Source: Ancylostoma caninum
Taxonomy: Eukaryota > Nematoda > Chromadorea > Rhabditida > Ancylostomatidae
Direction: 5' to 3'
NCBI GenBank assembly: GCA_037903475.1
Contig: JBAJFG010000240.1
Span: 620,001 to 684,000, forward strand
Length of the DNA stretch: 64,000 bases
Shown: positions 25,701 through 39,073 of the stretch, in pieces
Layout: every line of letters starts with the position of its first letter
Position numbering within the stretch: the stretch's first letter is position 1
The notes under the pieces: generated by a model
Told to the model about the DNA's origin: nothing
The model's database searches: none
Seen by the model: only the letters and a program-made list of their open reading frames with translations
Position numbers and translations under genes: made by a program

Positions 25701-27054
25701 GTCTTACCCTTTGGCATTTAATGTTAACTTGTCAAAGATTCTGGATGTTGTACAAATGTAATCTATATATGTTGTGGTGCATGCAAGTGGCGAAGACGTG
25801 GAGAAGGGTAAAGGGCTTCCGCTTCACCCTACGCACATCGTTCATCAACTTTTTATTTTTATTCACTTATTTATTTATTTGTTCATACAACTGATATACC
25901 ACGAGGGCATTGCATCAAAACCAACGAAAAGACATACTATGCAAGGTCTTCGGTAGCAATTACTGCTACAGTAACGTCCTCCCGAAAACGACATCTTTTT
26001 GCGACAAATGCCAAGTTTCAAATTTCTCAGGAACACTTTATATAATAAAATAGTTGAAAATTTTGTGTTTGCTTATTTTCAATTCCTTATTTTTAGTATT
26101 GTTCATCAAGTACTTATTTTTAACTGTTCGTTAAAAAAAAAACTAGTGTTCTCCGCATTTTTTTTTAAATTCTGGCCATCCGCGCCCCCAATACGGCTAT
26201 GAACCCAGTTTTGTTTTTCTTTTCACGCAAGTCCCCCCCCCCACCCTTCCCCCCCCCGTAGGTTTAGCATTATGCCTAGAATGGGCGGCGTAGACGGATC
26301 CCGCGATTGGCCACTTGGACGAACTGACGAATCGTGGAGCTTGGCTTGATACCCTTTAGGTAAAACGCGCCACCCCCCCCCCCCCCTCCCCTCCTCCTCC
26401 CTCCTCTCTTCCTTCTTCCTCCCATTACCTACGTCCATTAATACAACAAACTGGATAGAGTGCATGATGAAGCCTTTTTTTTCATGAAGTCCCTATCAGT
26501 AGACTTCTCTACCTTGCAGCTTGTGGCTGGAATTTAACACAACGTATCGTAATCAATCCTGCCTCATTACCTCCAACCTTTTAGTTTTTTTTTCTTCAAT
26601 TTTTTCTGCAAGGTAGGACCTGCTTCTCTCCCGTATTATATAGCAAGCATCTGTGGTAACTTAAAAACAGTACAAATGAATGTGAACAGGAGAACTGCAA
26701 GCCTAATTTCATAACTCTTTCCATGCAGCTGTGAAGTCCTACTCAAAAACTCTTGATCCCCTCCTGCTCTTTCGCCAGTCAGTAAACGGGCAGAGGGGCG
26801 ACAGGTGGTGGACAACAACATTTCGCATGCTACGAAAACCAGACCCGTGGAACCTTTGCTGCAAAACACAACCTCGAGCCACCATAGCAACGCACGCAAA
26901 CTAACAGAGCATAGTATGCATCTTCTACATAGTCAAGAAGAAAGAATTATTGCAGTTATTGCAACTTCGGATGTAGTAGTATAAATTCTAGAGCTATTCC
27001 CTTAAGTACTTTTTGTATTCCTTTGTTGTTAAAACATGACGTTGTCATGCAATA

Positions 27055-27124
<70 letters not shown>

Positions 27125-27419
27125 GAGGGAACGGTGTCTGAGTTTGGTGCACGAAACGTAAATCAGGACGTCATTTTTATGGTTTTGTATTGTATTGTTA
27201 GGCTCGTGCATGATTATCCGGATTTTTTTCTCTTTAGAGACACCTCTTCCAAAGCATCCAGTGAGTGGTAAAAGAGTGTGTCTGATGTATCTGATAGCGA
27301 TCTTAGAGTACGTACAACGAACCGAATAACGTAAAAAGACAGGTTCCAATTAGCTCTCCCAAAGCCGGAAGGACGTACAAGCGATAGACATCAACGCCAG
27401 TGATGGACACATCACTCAT
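22770..27419 (-). CDS. Unorthodox aquaporin (AQP11/12-like)
   Basis: Predicted water or small-solute channel with several membrane helices. Seven exons are in phase: 27419-27323, 25673-25554, 24702-24590, 24532-24458, 24049-23954, 23092-22917, 22854-22770 (253 aa, normal for aquaporins). Exon 1 has the entry helix (LYVLPALGELIGTCLFTLF). The first NPA box (residues 71-73, HYNPAVSISQ) is split by intron 2 and leads into YVFVQSFGAFLGAVLFRAL. Later helices are GFFLDVILSAVVCL and HFSAGLIAIVLSSFILW. The second half-pore reads GQSGNVALSSANAIV, so the second NPA appears as NVA (183-185). The polar tail ends SKSSGTC. The ATG lies three bases after an acceptor (CTTTCAG), suggesting SL trans-splicing. 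Intron 1 is 1.65 kb and contains an (AAT)n tract. Sure of aquaporin family; the AQP11-like subclass is inferred. Exon 1 and exon 3 donors (GTTCGT, GTCGGT) were chosen for phase. Confidence 0.9.
23632..23873. mobile_element. CTGTCCGAAACGACG-ended MITE, intact copy
   Basis: A 242-base element with inverted ends of about 35 bases (TATAGTCTGTCCGAAACGAC and CGTCGTTTCGGATAGACGAT). It lies in the aquaporin intron between exons 5 and 6. Confidence 0.75.
25141..25400. mobile_element. 260-bp MITE in aquaporin intron
   Basis: Inverted ends: left GACATCAATGGCGATGGCC, right the inverse of GGATGTCAATGGCGGTGGCC, with matching GAGAAGGAC and CGCGCAACCGCGC blocks further in (about 55 bases of arm). It lies between exons 2 and 3 of the aquaporin gene. 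Confidence 0.7.
27051..27122 (+). repeat. (AAT)n microsatellite
   Basis: About 23 uninterrupted AAT units within aquaporin intron 1. Confidence 0.9.
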
Positions 27420-27422
27420 TTT

Positions 27423-27432
27423 CTGAAAGTTT
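27423..27432 (-). promoter_or_regulatory. SL trans-splice acceptor of aquaporin gene
   Basis: Minus strand AAACTTTCAG ends at 27423 with AAA and then the ATG: a 3-base 5' UTR, characteristic of nematode trans-spliced messages. Confidence 0.6.
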
Positions 27433-28158
27433 ATGACTTGATTATGTCTATACAATCTATGGACATTGAAAATACATGATGATGGGAGATAACCAACCAC
27501 ACTGAGGTGCGACTAGGCCCTTAGAGCACGCACATATCCCACAGGGCCATGTGAAGGAAGTGGTCTTAATGTGAAAGCTAGCGCTCAAATTTAAAACGTA
27601 ACTTGTCGGGCCAGTCATGGCTCGTTACCTTTGACTGAGGTGTGACATAGAATATTTTAATTAATTTATTTATATAAATTGCCACATATTGCGATGATGG
27701 GGCGTGGGTGGCCCAGTGGAATTCGGAGTACGTCTAAATCGAGCAAACTTGTGAGGGTAACGTCGACGACCACATGACCACCTTAATTCATCTCTTGGGC
27801 TTCAAAAATTTTTGAAATGTAGGTAAGAATAATCCCTGAGAATCAAAGTAAATCGCTATTCATCCTCGATTGTAGGTAGTTCATTACTTGTAGTCACGTT
27901 ATAAAGCTTCAGTGGTTGGTAGTTTCATTCTATCTCCACCTAAAACGAAATGTCTGGAAGTGAAGCGTACTTCTAGAGTAGATCTCTTATTTTTTCACAT
28001 CTCAAAGGAAGGTCGAACCAGTGACTAAGTTCTTTTAGAATTCTGAGAAAAAAAAAAGAAAGGACCACCGCTCGAAGGTTTTTAAAACACAAAAATTTTT
28101 CCACAAAGTTTCCATTGTAAAAAGCAGCAAATAACGTAGATCCAAGAACATCACCAAA

Positions 28159-28338
28159 ATGACACCCTCACAAGACAAAGCACAACCGACAAATGCATTT
28201 CCGTTACGGATCTCCAGCCGGTTGCCACGGCTACACAATGCTCCAGCCGGCATGCAAGGGCCCCATATTGCGCCCCTCTCCAGGCAAATCATCAGAACCC
28301 ACGCAACCTCAGTCATAATTGAGGTCACAAAAGTGGGT
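28159..28338 (+). other. Candidate first exon, unidentified
   Basis: An open plus-strand segment starts ATGACACCCTCACAAG and reads RISSRLPRLHNAPAGMQGP and TSVIIEVTKV before a good donor (GTGG|GTAAGC). It lies 0.7 kb from the oppositely oriented aquaporin. No downstream exon was recognised, so it may be chance in a GC-richer patch. Confidence 0.2.
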
Positions 28339-29608
28339 AAGCTTGCTTGAAAATCATGTGGCTAGTGCCATATCTGCTATGACAATCAAAAGAAAAATCA
28401 TCTGTACCTTAGCAATGTTGTAAGGTTGTTAAAAATTTCTTTAACGAAGATTTTCCCTAAGATTTTCTAAGCTTCGAATACATTGGTAAACAGCGCTACG
28501 GTAATGCGCTCGAAACCGTTCATCCGACGCCGACATAGCTACTAGTATCCAGGAACCTGCCCACTGGCCGCCAACAACCAGGATCAAGGAAGAAGCTTCT
28601 TCGACGATTTTTGTTCAATATGGCCTTCCCACATTACTGATGAGTCCCCGGAAAGGCCATATTCTTTGTCTTATTTCCGCATAGTGTTTGGGACAGAACG
28701 GGAACACGATGACTGGTTTTTTTTCCTTTCTGTTTATTATTGCTTACCTCACAACGGCAAAGAAATTCGCGTTGTATATTTCTGCCACTACTCCCTATTC
28801 CTGGTTCATCCTGAATTGTCTGAGTATGTCCTAAAGACTATAAATAACAAACACAAAGCGCCACTCTCGCTGGTCGAAATAAAATGTTGCAAGCCTTCAC
28901 TATCTCGCAATCACGCAAATTCCTTGGAGCAGCGTGTTGGTATAGGAGCAACTGTACAAAAACGGCTGAGGCTAAATCGTCGCGATGACCGCATCGCTGT
29001 GAAGTATGTCATAGGCCTAAGGTTCAGCTACTGTCCCTCAAACTCTTCGCACTTTCTTGTACAACTTTGAATAACAACTGTAGAGTGACGAGAAAACATT
29101 TTACGCTTCAAATGAGTTATATTACAGATTCAATAGCAATACGATGATAGTTGCATGGCAACTAAGTACGACAATTTAAAGACAGATAAACGAGAGTTTC
29201 ATAGGACGGTTTCAACAGTTTTGATAGAGTGCGACGATAGTTAACACCGGGAAAGAACACCGGGAGACGTCAAAGATAAGTCATGAGGCAAGGGATAATA
29301 GAAAGCGCGAGTTGTGTGTTTATTCAGCGCTAGTGACTTGGTATCACGGGCACACTATTCCCTAATGAAGATGTGATACGAATGAGAAGGTAGGAACGAA
29401 CTTGATCGTTCAGCACAGCTCGCGGCAATCACCGCATACCCATATTCTAGAACCCACGCAATGGTAGTGGACGCACGAGTGCTGTTGGGTACAGGACCAA
29501 TCGAATGCATAGCGATGTGTTAAATGAGGAAAGAAGAGATGAGAATGGGAGAAGCGCGATCAAAATCCAATAGAAAAGCAGGTGATAACGTCTAGTTGAA
29601 TGAGCAGA

Positions 29609-32600
29609 TCAGCGTTCTTCCACGAATATCTGCTCACGCACTGGCCAATTTAATTCAGAAAACGTTTTCGATTCGTCCAGAGTTGTAACCTGAAAGATAA
29701 AAAGTTACATGTTGGGAGAGGGAAACTGAGAAAAAATTAAAACTGCATGGAATATCCCTCACATCTTTTTTTGGGAAGTCAGAGTTGAAGAAGCGGTAAT
29801 CGCTCGCCGAGAAGCCCTTCGCTGCGAGAAACTGTATCAACACGGATAGCCTTTCTGATGAGCGGAAACGGCGCATGACCTTCAAAAATTAACTTTTAAT
29901 GGTGATGCCTCAGAGTCCTTATTCTCCCTATAACTGGTCCCTAATTCTAACATAGTTATATTTTCATTAATTTTAGTACGAAAAAAAAACACAAATTACT
30001 GGAACGAAGCTAGCGTTCCTGAAAGCTGAAGCTGGCGCTAATTTCTGCCTGCGAGCGCAACATCACTGCAGATCCTTGATCTGCCATAGAGAGAGATACG
30101 TTATATGGAAAAATCGCTCATGCGCAGATTTTTCCATCATAAATTTTTTGTGCAGCTGTATGATTAGAAATGCTGAGCAGCCAATGATGATTATACCCAG
30201 TTGTATATCAAGAGGGACCATTACTTTTTCAGATTATGATCGCGATGGGACGATGCGGATGTGGGAAACGCCATCGCTACCGTTGGGTTCAGAATGAAAT
30301 TATGTATTTCCCTAGCCAAATCTCAAATTTTCAAGTAAATCCTTAAGCTACGGAATTCACGCTTATCTAAACCATTGAAATCGGTATAAAAGAAGAAAAT
30401 TGTCGAAAATTTTGGGGTTAGTCACGAATCAAAGAAGACAATAATTAAGAGCGAGTGAAAGAAATAAAACTAACTTGCTCGCTACCAGGTAAGCGGAACT
30501 TCACCATAATCGCACCCCTTTCTCCTTCTGCAGGTTCATCTGGCAGCTGGCTAGCTAACAATTGTCGCCTGGACAAGTATTTAACAACGATGCAAAAGCC
30601 AAGAAAAACGATAATTCGTTAGATTACTTCATTTCTGATTCTTCAGCCTCACGTAATCTTCTTTCCTCCTCTTCCCTTTGCTCTCTCAACTCCCGCTCTT
30701 TGGCTTGCATACGTGCCTTATCTGCTGCCAGCGACATTTCATATCTGCAAGGATTCACAAAAAACAGAGGACAGGAACAAGAATTTTATGTACCTCTATA
30801 AATTTTGAAATATAAGCTATTCATGACGGGAATCTATTTGTGGTGATTCAGAAAGGACGGTCTCTACTAGTACACATCTGTTTGTGCTGGAATAGGTGGA
30901 AAAAGAAACTATGTCACTGCGAGGGATGAATACTACAACAAATCTCTTATCGAATACGAAATCAGAAGAATTGTTCCGAAAGGATAACACATAGAATCGC
31001 AACAAAGAAGAAAGAGGGGCTGAAATAGAAAGCTAAACCAACTCATGAGCTTGTTCCTGACGAATTCGTTCCCTCTCCAAACGAGCTGCTTCCTCTGCTT
31101 TCTCAGTGTTCCGAATTGTAGAATAAGCATCTATGCCGGCCATTAATTTCTCCATAACAATATCAGCACCATCCATACCTGAGAATTCTGATTCTTTCAA
31201 CGGTTATATCCCAAAGCCAAGTCATTATCGAATCCCTCATCTGCACTGTCATAAGGTAACCATACTATCATAACTACGAAGCGAATTACGAGATAATCAA
31301 ACCCATAGGTACAACTAACTAGTTGGATTAGATCAAAACCACCAAAACGGCATCAGTGGTGATTCACGTTTAGTAACAATGTCCTATCATTTGTATATTT
31401 CGAAAGGTTAGGAACAACAACTGAAAAACCGCTTGTGTCATACTCATACATGAGTCACAAGATAAGTCATCGTTGACGTTTAGCAAACATCACAACTAAT
31501 TAAGACCTACACTCAGTCACAAACTGTGAATGAAGAAGATGCATAGTAATCTAATTCATACAACCCATACATGATTTTGATAGGATTTTCAAGCATCCGT
31601 TCGGAAGCAGAATAGAGTTGAAGAATATTTGTTGCCGCCTTTGAAAAATCTAGCTTGTACGCTAAAGCATACTTTTCCACACTTTTACACATAATTAGCA
31701 TTGCAGCTCAAAACACAAATCATTCTAGGTTAGGAATTCTAAGATATTTTCTTAAACCTTTAGAATATCTTAATTGAACAAAAGCCTCTGATAGAGGTAA
31801 TAGCAGGCACATATTGAAATAGTTTGTTTTTGCACCTTGATCTGTTAAAACTGAATTACATGCGATATTACATTGTAAATAAGAAGATTTTAAGATTTAA
31901 GACAAGATTTGAGGTTCCTGTGAAAGATGAGAGTTCTCCTTACGAATCTACGGCAAGTGTTAAGAAATTAAACTGATTACAAAAAAGAAGTGGAAAAATC
32001 GTACCAGTACAGATATCAACGATATTGTAAGAGCCGCGATCCTTCGCTATTATTACGAGTAGAGGGAACTTTTCCTTATCGTAAACCATAGATTCCAAGG
32101 AGCGCCGAGCGTCCGACATGCCAACCATTTCCAGCCATTCTCGTAACTTTACCTCATTTTCCCTGCAATTCCAAAAAGAATAAGGCTTTGGATACTGAAA
32201 AGATTTTAATGTTCTTCTCATAGCTGGGAAATTCTCGGGTTTTCACGACAAAAGGACATGGAAGCTACTAGAAAGATCGATAGCAAAAAAGTAATCCTCA
32301 CTTGTGAGTAACATCCCACGGCCACAAAATGTACTGACATCTTAACAAGTTAGAAACGGCATCACTGCAGAGAACCTTCAAGCAACAATAAATCGTCAAA
32401 TGCAACATGGATATTGCAGAAGAATGGGACATCACCTTTGATGGGAAGATATTTGCCGCAATGCTGCCATCGTGGTGAATATATAAAGCGAGTGGACGAC
32501 GTTCAGATATGCCACTGAAGAGAAACGTTGAGAGAAATCTTTCAATTCGCCACCAAACCGACGAAAACGACATTCATATATAGAAAAGATAGATACCCAG

Positions 32601-35600
32601 GAGATTCAAAAGCCTCCTTTATAGCTTCAGGGAGCGAACCAGTGAAGAAAGACGGTATGTGACACCCTATGCCGGAAAATCTGAAATATAAATGACATGA
32701 TCCGGAAATAAAAAACAAAGGGCAAATGCACTGCTCTATGATTTAATCAACAGCTCCCTATTAAATTTAACTTAATTTAATGCTGCTCTTTAGGTTTTTA
32801 TGGGAATGAGGATACGACATAGATGAACTTTCCTCGAATAGAGGAATCATTACCTTGCTTCATTACTATTATTATCTGTTTTCCTATTTCAGTCTGCCAC
32901 TGAACAGTTTCCGTTCATTGGCGCATCTACGAGCGCATAAAATAAATAACTTACATGCAGTTCAAACACTCAAACTTTTCCCTTTTATTTTCTTGTCGAG
33001 ATTTCAAAATACGTTTGAAAAAGGCCAAAGATACGAAATTCTTTAATTCAACACTTGCTGAGAAACATCCTAAAAGCTATCCATCTTATATAAGACGCTG
33101 TAAATCCATGTGGTGTTTCAACTTCACGCCGCTTCTACTTTTTTATTTATATAACAATATGTTATTTAATATACCTTATCAGCAACTTCAAACTCGAAAT
33201 GTAAACATAGAAAAACAAGATGGAATACAGAAAAAAATTGAAAATGGACACGAAGGTGGCAGCTAGACCATCATGTCTTGACTTCACAGTAATATATGGG
33301 TGTTTTGCCCATTTTTATGGTGATCCATCCAAGGGAGTAAAGACCATGATCGAAAGTGGGTAAGACATTGTTAGAAATTCAAAAGCCAAAAACGTTCAGA
33401 AGACTTGATAGAAATGTCAGGTGACGGAGAAGGCTGCAAGGATGGAGATCTTTGAAATATTTAGTGAAGATAGTGTGGAAAAGTCTGATTTGGTTGATGT
33501 TCAGAATGAGGTGATTCATGGACAAAGTGATGCAGTGTTACACAACACATTCATGATAGTGTAGAAAACCCTGTAAGTCTATGGATTCTTTTTTCACTAC
33601 AGTTCCTTCATTGGTTGTGTGATGAACTAAATGAGCAAAGACCTCACACAATTCACCAAAAACTAACCTGGATTCAAAAACGACGACGAAATTGTGCAGT
33701 GCCTCCGTGACACTACCACATTCTGTTGGGATCAATGGGAGATTATTGCGAGTAAGCTTAAAAAGAAACACCTCAAATAGATTAGTTTTGTAATCTACAT
33801 GTATCACATACCAGGCTTCTTTCAGTGCATTCAATATCGTCCTGATCATGTATTGGATATGACTCGTCATCATCGGACATGCCAAAATCTTCTTGTGGAG
33901 GGTGTCCATTACGCGTACGATGCGATGGCATTACGACCGAAGATGATGGACGAGACAAGTCCATATCAACAGCGGTTGAATCGTCTAAAGATTGACTAAG
34001 TGACTCGTTTTAAAGATAAGGTTCTTGAAAAACGTTGGAGAACAGAGCAGCTTTAAAAAAAGGAAAAATCGGAGATTTCACAACGAACGTCCGGACTAAG
34101 GAGTTTGATGCAAAAAATGAATACCAAAAAGAGAAATGGTGCTGTTATGTTGTTAGCTTTAATTAGCAAAGTAATATGAACTTACCAACATCAAGTTCGC
34201 GTGGAGTTACCCTGCCATGCTGGCGGGATTTGCGACTGTTCAAAAGGTGGAGAACTTCCAGATCATCTGCATCTGGACTGACTTCTTCCACATCGCTGAA
34301 ATGTGTTCATAAAACATTTGTATATTTGCAGCAACTGATGACACGCACAGATAAATAAGCGTAAACAAAACAGAACAAGCGGAGAGATGCGTCCATGACC
34401 AGACTTTTTAGTCAGAACGGGTGAAAATAGGGGGAAGGAGCAATAATTAGACAAAGCGCCAAAGCACGTGTTTCTTCAAACTTGGGACTAAACCTATAGT
34501 TCTTGAACAGATACTAGCACTTCCAATTCCTTCAAGATTTATCGCTTGATGATCATCAACAACATCTCATTTGCGACCGCCAAGATTTGGCTGTGCTAGT
34601 ATAGTGTGGCGAAAAATGGAAAGTGTGCACACTAGCGTATTTTGCAGCACTTAATATATTTTTTATTACTTCAGCTGAAATAATAAAATAAGGAGCAACA
34701 GGCTGGCATGTTAAGAACGGCTACACTTCAAAAGCAGAAGGGAATCCATCAGAAAATAGACCTCGGCACACATTATATCATGAACACCGGACGTAGCCAC
34801 AACCGCGCACTCTAGAAGTTGCTTCTAGCTTCATCAACTCCGCCAGAATGGGTATCAAAAATTCTGCTAGCTAAGCTGCCTTATTTATGAAAGTTCTGCT
34901 AGCTAAGCTGCCTTATTTACAAAGGAAGTGTAGGAGATTACTACGGGAGATGGAACTCAATCCTACTTGTTTTGAAGACTCCCTTATAGGTTACTACAGC
35001 ATGTTTGCTATTTTTGCCGTACTGAGAAGAAGGATATGAAAATGTAATGTATAAAAAAAAGGCTGGATCGTCTAATCACATGTTATTAAAGAGCGCTACT
35101 CAGTCGGCCACTCGGCTACTCTATAACGTCCTAGGTCACCCCCACTAATGATAGAGTAACTGCTGTAACTGGGCGGTAACCATTTTCAAGATCTAACAAC
35201 AGGGGTGGTATACATACTATAGCACCATGTTAGGCAAAGCTTCAAAACAATAGCTCCCACTTCAATCTCCTGGACTAGCCACTTCCCTCGGTAGCACCAC
35301 CTTTAGCTAGAAAGAAACAACGTTTTCCCATAAAGCAGGAAAAGCATGGAGATGAACAGCGATAACTTCACGTAAACAAAGAATAAATGCCCTCATCGAT
35401 GTAATTCCCCAAAAAGAAGAAAGGAAAAGAAGAAAAAGCAGATGAGGGAAAAAACAACTCACGGCAGATCACGACGATGATTCTTGGCTGGTGGAGGTAG
35501 AACTTCAACGTCATCGCTAACAATTCCATCACCGCTCAAATAAGACTCAATTGCTTGCTCCAAATTCCAACCAACTGACTCGAGTCTGGCTGCTGCTAGG

Positions 35601-35746
35601 TCCCTTTCTACTACATTGGTTACTTCCTGCAAAACTCATTCACAACTGCACGTTAACAGTTGACGTGGAATAAAAAGGAAGCCCATTAAAAGAAAGCATA
35701 CTTGAAACTGCCTGAGCTTCTCCGCCTGTTCAGGTAATAGTTCCAT
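29609..35746 (-). CDS. ubxn-3: FAF1-type UBX protein (UBXN-3)
   Basis: Homologue of FAF1, an adaptor that brings the CDC-48/p97 ATPase to ubiquitinated clients, including in replication-fork disassembly in worms. Fourteen in-phase exons: 35746-35702, 35626-35463, 34295-34186, 33984-33812, 33756-33668, 32680-32597, 32514-32436, 32375-32302, 32162-32005, 31178-31043, 30744-30628, 30568-30475, 29879-29763, 29689-29609 (506 aa; human 650). The N-terminus is a UBA-like helix set (DLAAARLESVGWNLEQAIES). An acidic linker follows, without recognisable ubiquitin-like folds. The UAS thioredoxin-like domain starts near residue 195 (PSFFTGSLPEAIKEAFES; PLALYIHHDGSIAANIFPSK; YILWPWDVTH; FPLLVIIAKDRGSYNIVDI). 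A charged coiled coil (EMSLAADKARMQAKEREL) and a C-terminal UBX domain (residues 420-506) follow. The UBX loop reads FPK rather than FPR. No clear SL site precedes this ATG, so the 5' end is the uncertain part. Confidence 0.93.
34859..34921 (+). repeat. Two-copy tandem duplication
   Basis: TTCTGCTAGCTAAGCTGCCT followed by TATTTA occurs twice in direct succession (period 32) inside FAF1 intron 2. Confidence 0.7.
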
Positions 35747-36354
35747 AGGTGAGTGCAAAAGAAAAAACTCAGTGGAGCTAGAACCTCTGCAAAGCGATTA
35801 TTCTGAAAACGAACTGTTTCGGCAGCTAAATGGAAACGAATCGCTTGGCGACGGCGTGGATCGAGAAGCATTTCATAAAGCTGAGAAAAATGTAAGTGGG
35901 ATATCAAGGAACATTAAGAGAATACGAAAACCAGGATCAAATCGACATTTGCCAGACAGAGGACAATGCAGCACCTTATGTCATCACTTGACCGACGTTT
36001 CCGTGACGCCTGCATGCTTTGCGGACACCACACCCTCGCCGATCGATCGCTACCAGCTGATTGTTAGCTGTCACTACCCGGGTACCGAACAAAACAGTGA
36101 TCTGGAGAGGTGAAGCACCTCTACGTGGACTGGATAGCTTTGTTTTTAGCGATTTTCATGCCTGAGACTAAAAATGCTACACTTAAAGAGGGTGATTTTC
36201 GATTACACTCGACTATCCTGGGAAAGAGCATTTCTGTTTTTGATTGTAGGAGAAATCCTCACCATTCAACAGAGTATGTAGAAAATATCTTGGCATTCGT
36301 CGAGGTTCAACTAAATATGTTTTTACCTTCATGTACCGCATTGTGCACGGCGTG

Positions 36355-36560
36355 GAGTGTTATACCCGGAGTGGGCGGAGCTGACGGGCCCTGTAATTGG
36401 CTGGTTGGGTGAACTGTCCAGTCGCAGAGCTTGGCCGCACTCCCTTTCCAGGTACATATAACGGGCCACACCCCATTTGTGTAAATAAAATCTATTTCAA
36501 ATTAATTGACGGATGGCGCATGCGGCTCCTTTGGATTGCGGATTAACTGTCGTGGCGGGA
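36355..36560 (+). other. Possible LTR-like remnant
   Basis: A GC-richer block starts TGTTATACCCGGAGTG and contains a TATA-like ACATATAACGGGCC. It then has a poly(A)-like AATAAAATC followed by TGGCGGGACC. The order promoter, AATAAA, possible primer-binding site suggests a solo LTR, but no partner or coding region was found. Confidence 0.25.
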
Positions 36561-37469
36561 CCTAGTCAGCACTTTCTCACTGGGTATAGTTTTCCATCAC
36601 ATGTATCGCCTAGGTCCTGCTATGAATTTGGGCTGCGACGCTATGAAACCGCGTATATACACTATCCGTCATCTACATTATTTGGTTGAGAATCTTGAAT
36701 GGGAACAAAGGAAATGAAATTGCGCGGTTGCTACCACCCAGTTGCCCATTTTATTTGGTTTTAAACACACAGAATAGAAGAGTGAAATACTTATAACTGT
36801 GATCCCTAGAGTGGTGTCGAGCAAGCGCAAGCTCACGAGATTGCTGTTCTGAAAGAGCGCGTTCCTGTCGCGTGACACTCTGGGGCGCTCCCAGGCCAAT
36901 TCCTCGCCCCAGTTGAATTCAAGGCCTCGGTATTCAGTCAGAAATGGGGGTGTGGCTACAGTGTGTTTCACTGGGGTGCATAGTTGTGAAGATATTAGAG
37001 GAAGAGAGAACGCGCGAGATAGTGCTGTATTCGGAGAGGCGGAGGAGAAATACGGACCGTGGGCACAAGTACCCAACTATCGTCGTTTTTGGAACGGACT
37101 ATAAAGAACAGAGGGGGTGGTTTCAGAAAATCTCTGTTCTCACGATTTGTGCTGGATCGTTACGAGGAACGCCCACCTGAGATTCAAGCTCGGCTACTGA
37201 TCGTAGTGATCAGCTCTAAATGAAGAGTAGACAGAAGGCGTGAGAGGGCGTGGGTTGAGAAGGTCCCACGCAAATCAACAAAATGGGTAGTGGTTGGGTA
37301 AATGAGTTGACTAATCCGTTATTCAGCTGCTGTGTGTTGACTGTGTATGAACCTTGATTTAATGGGCCGTTACGGAACGTCTCAGAAAGAGCAGGGCATT
37401 TCATGAGTTATTGAATCTGCATGTGTGATGTATAGGCACAACAAATACTTCCTTCCTCCACCATACTAG

Positions 37470-37615
37470 ACGGCGAGTATAGCACTCTGCGTAGCCGTCT
37501 CTCGTGCGACATTGATTTTGATACGTATCGATCTGCAAGGCAGCTATCTGCTGCGTAATATCGACTGGTGTGGAGATCGATGTCGCCGGCGATGGTGATG
37601 TAGCGTGCTATACTG
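37470..37615. repeat. GATACCTATCGATC-family copy
   Basis: TATAGCACTCTGCG at the left mirrors TAGCGTGCTATA at the right. The interior has GATTTTGATACGTATCGATC and GAGATCGATGTCGCCGGCGA. Confidence 0.45.
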
Positions 37616-39073
37616 CTTGTGCAGTATAATGGTGGTTTCGGAAAGCCCAATGCCTACCACATTTGAAATGCCAATGGTCCCGAGAGAACTGAGTTCTGGA
37701 AGCCTGACCTACGACTACTAACGACTCCAAAAACCGGTACAGCATGCATTCCACTGCAGTAAAGGGATTGGATGTGAGAGGGAGGTGCAGTGCCATACAC
37801 ACAACCGGTTTCCGATTTTTCAACATATCTCGAAAATTGAAAAAAAACAGCGTCTCCCACAGTTTGCAGACCAGGATAGTCGAAGTGACCGGAACATAGG
37901 AAGAGAACACAAGCCCACCCAACATCACATCTTCTATGATCATGTCCATTCGTGTGGGAAATGTAGGCAGAAACGCTGAGAATCTCCCCCTAAAAATTCC
38001 CTGGATTTAGGGGTTTTATTTCTTGACCAAGAAGTTTCTTGCAGAACGGGAGGTTTCGGAAGCAGAAGGGCCTCTCATCCGCCACGCAAGCACCTCACCT
38101 TTCTGCTGGTGGAGAAGACAAACGAAGAGCAGAGAGAATTGAAATTTATATCCATCCTGATATGGGATTATGCAGCAATTCAGATTTGTATTCTTAGGTC
38201 TAATCACTGTTGTATGACCCTTCTATCAAATGAAGCAATAGGCAGTATGAAGTTGTGGATGCCTATAAGTAAACAGTGGTCCGTTACGTCCGAGAAACTT
38301 TCGATAGAAGTACTTTTTTTTTCAAAAAAAAAAGAACTTTGTAGAACCCGAGCTCCAGTATAGAGCTGTGCAAGAGAGAGAGAGAGGAAAAGCTTGATGA
38401 GATCCACTTGTATATACAAAGTGAGAACTTCAAGGTAATAATGACGCGGAAAGCGATGTTAAAATCTCTGTTGATTGGATCTGTTGATGTAGGAATATTT
38501 AAAATCTCTCTTCGCATAGATCCAGACAAATATGTTAGGGGCGAGGCTACGTACATATCTAGACCAACTTTAATCATAAAATTACAGCGCACCTGGCGTT
38601 AAATGCTGAATGTTGAGCCAAAGTTGCAGTGCAGAATTACTAGTAAAGCTTACCCCATACAGGAACACTCATACAAATGACAAGTTTAATCGGCTTATCG
38701 GAGCATGTGTGCTGAATCACAAACGTGGCATTCATTAAGATACAATGACATTTTGAAATCATTACACTAATCTTGCTTGACTCCCATTTACGAAATAACT
38801 CGACGAAGAGGAAATATATTCAACGTCTAAGGATTAATATTGCTCGGACTTCGAGCAGAAACTCCAGAAGAACAGAGTGTTAAACTCTACCCGTTCACCA
38901 CTGATCTGGTTTTCTAGCCCATTTCCTCCAGTTCTTCCGCAGAACTTCTTATGCACAACATGCGTAGAGCATACACACATCAAAAACGTCTCACTTGATG
39001 AACGCCTTAGAGCTAGCATATTTTTTACGTGCTTTTCGTCTCCTTACTTACTACCTCTATGCTAAACGTGGAC

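Noticed and set aside
26636..26899. 87-codon minus-strand frame in aquaporin intron 1
   Set aside because: No aquaporin features; the true exon 2 at 25673-25554 supplies the NPA box in phase.
27690..27775. tRNA-like A-box (TGGCCCAGTGG) with a weak B-box-like GTCGACGACC
   Set aside because: No acceptor stem or anticodon arm can be drawn; at most a tRNA-derived relic.
28666..29070. 134-codon plus-strand frame between the aquaporin and FAF1 genes
   Set aside because: No domain, no start context, and no in-phase exon partner could be found; kept out as unsupported.
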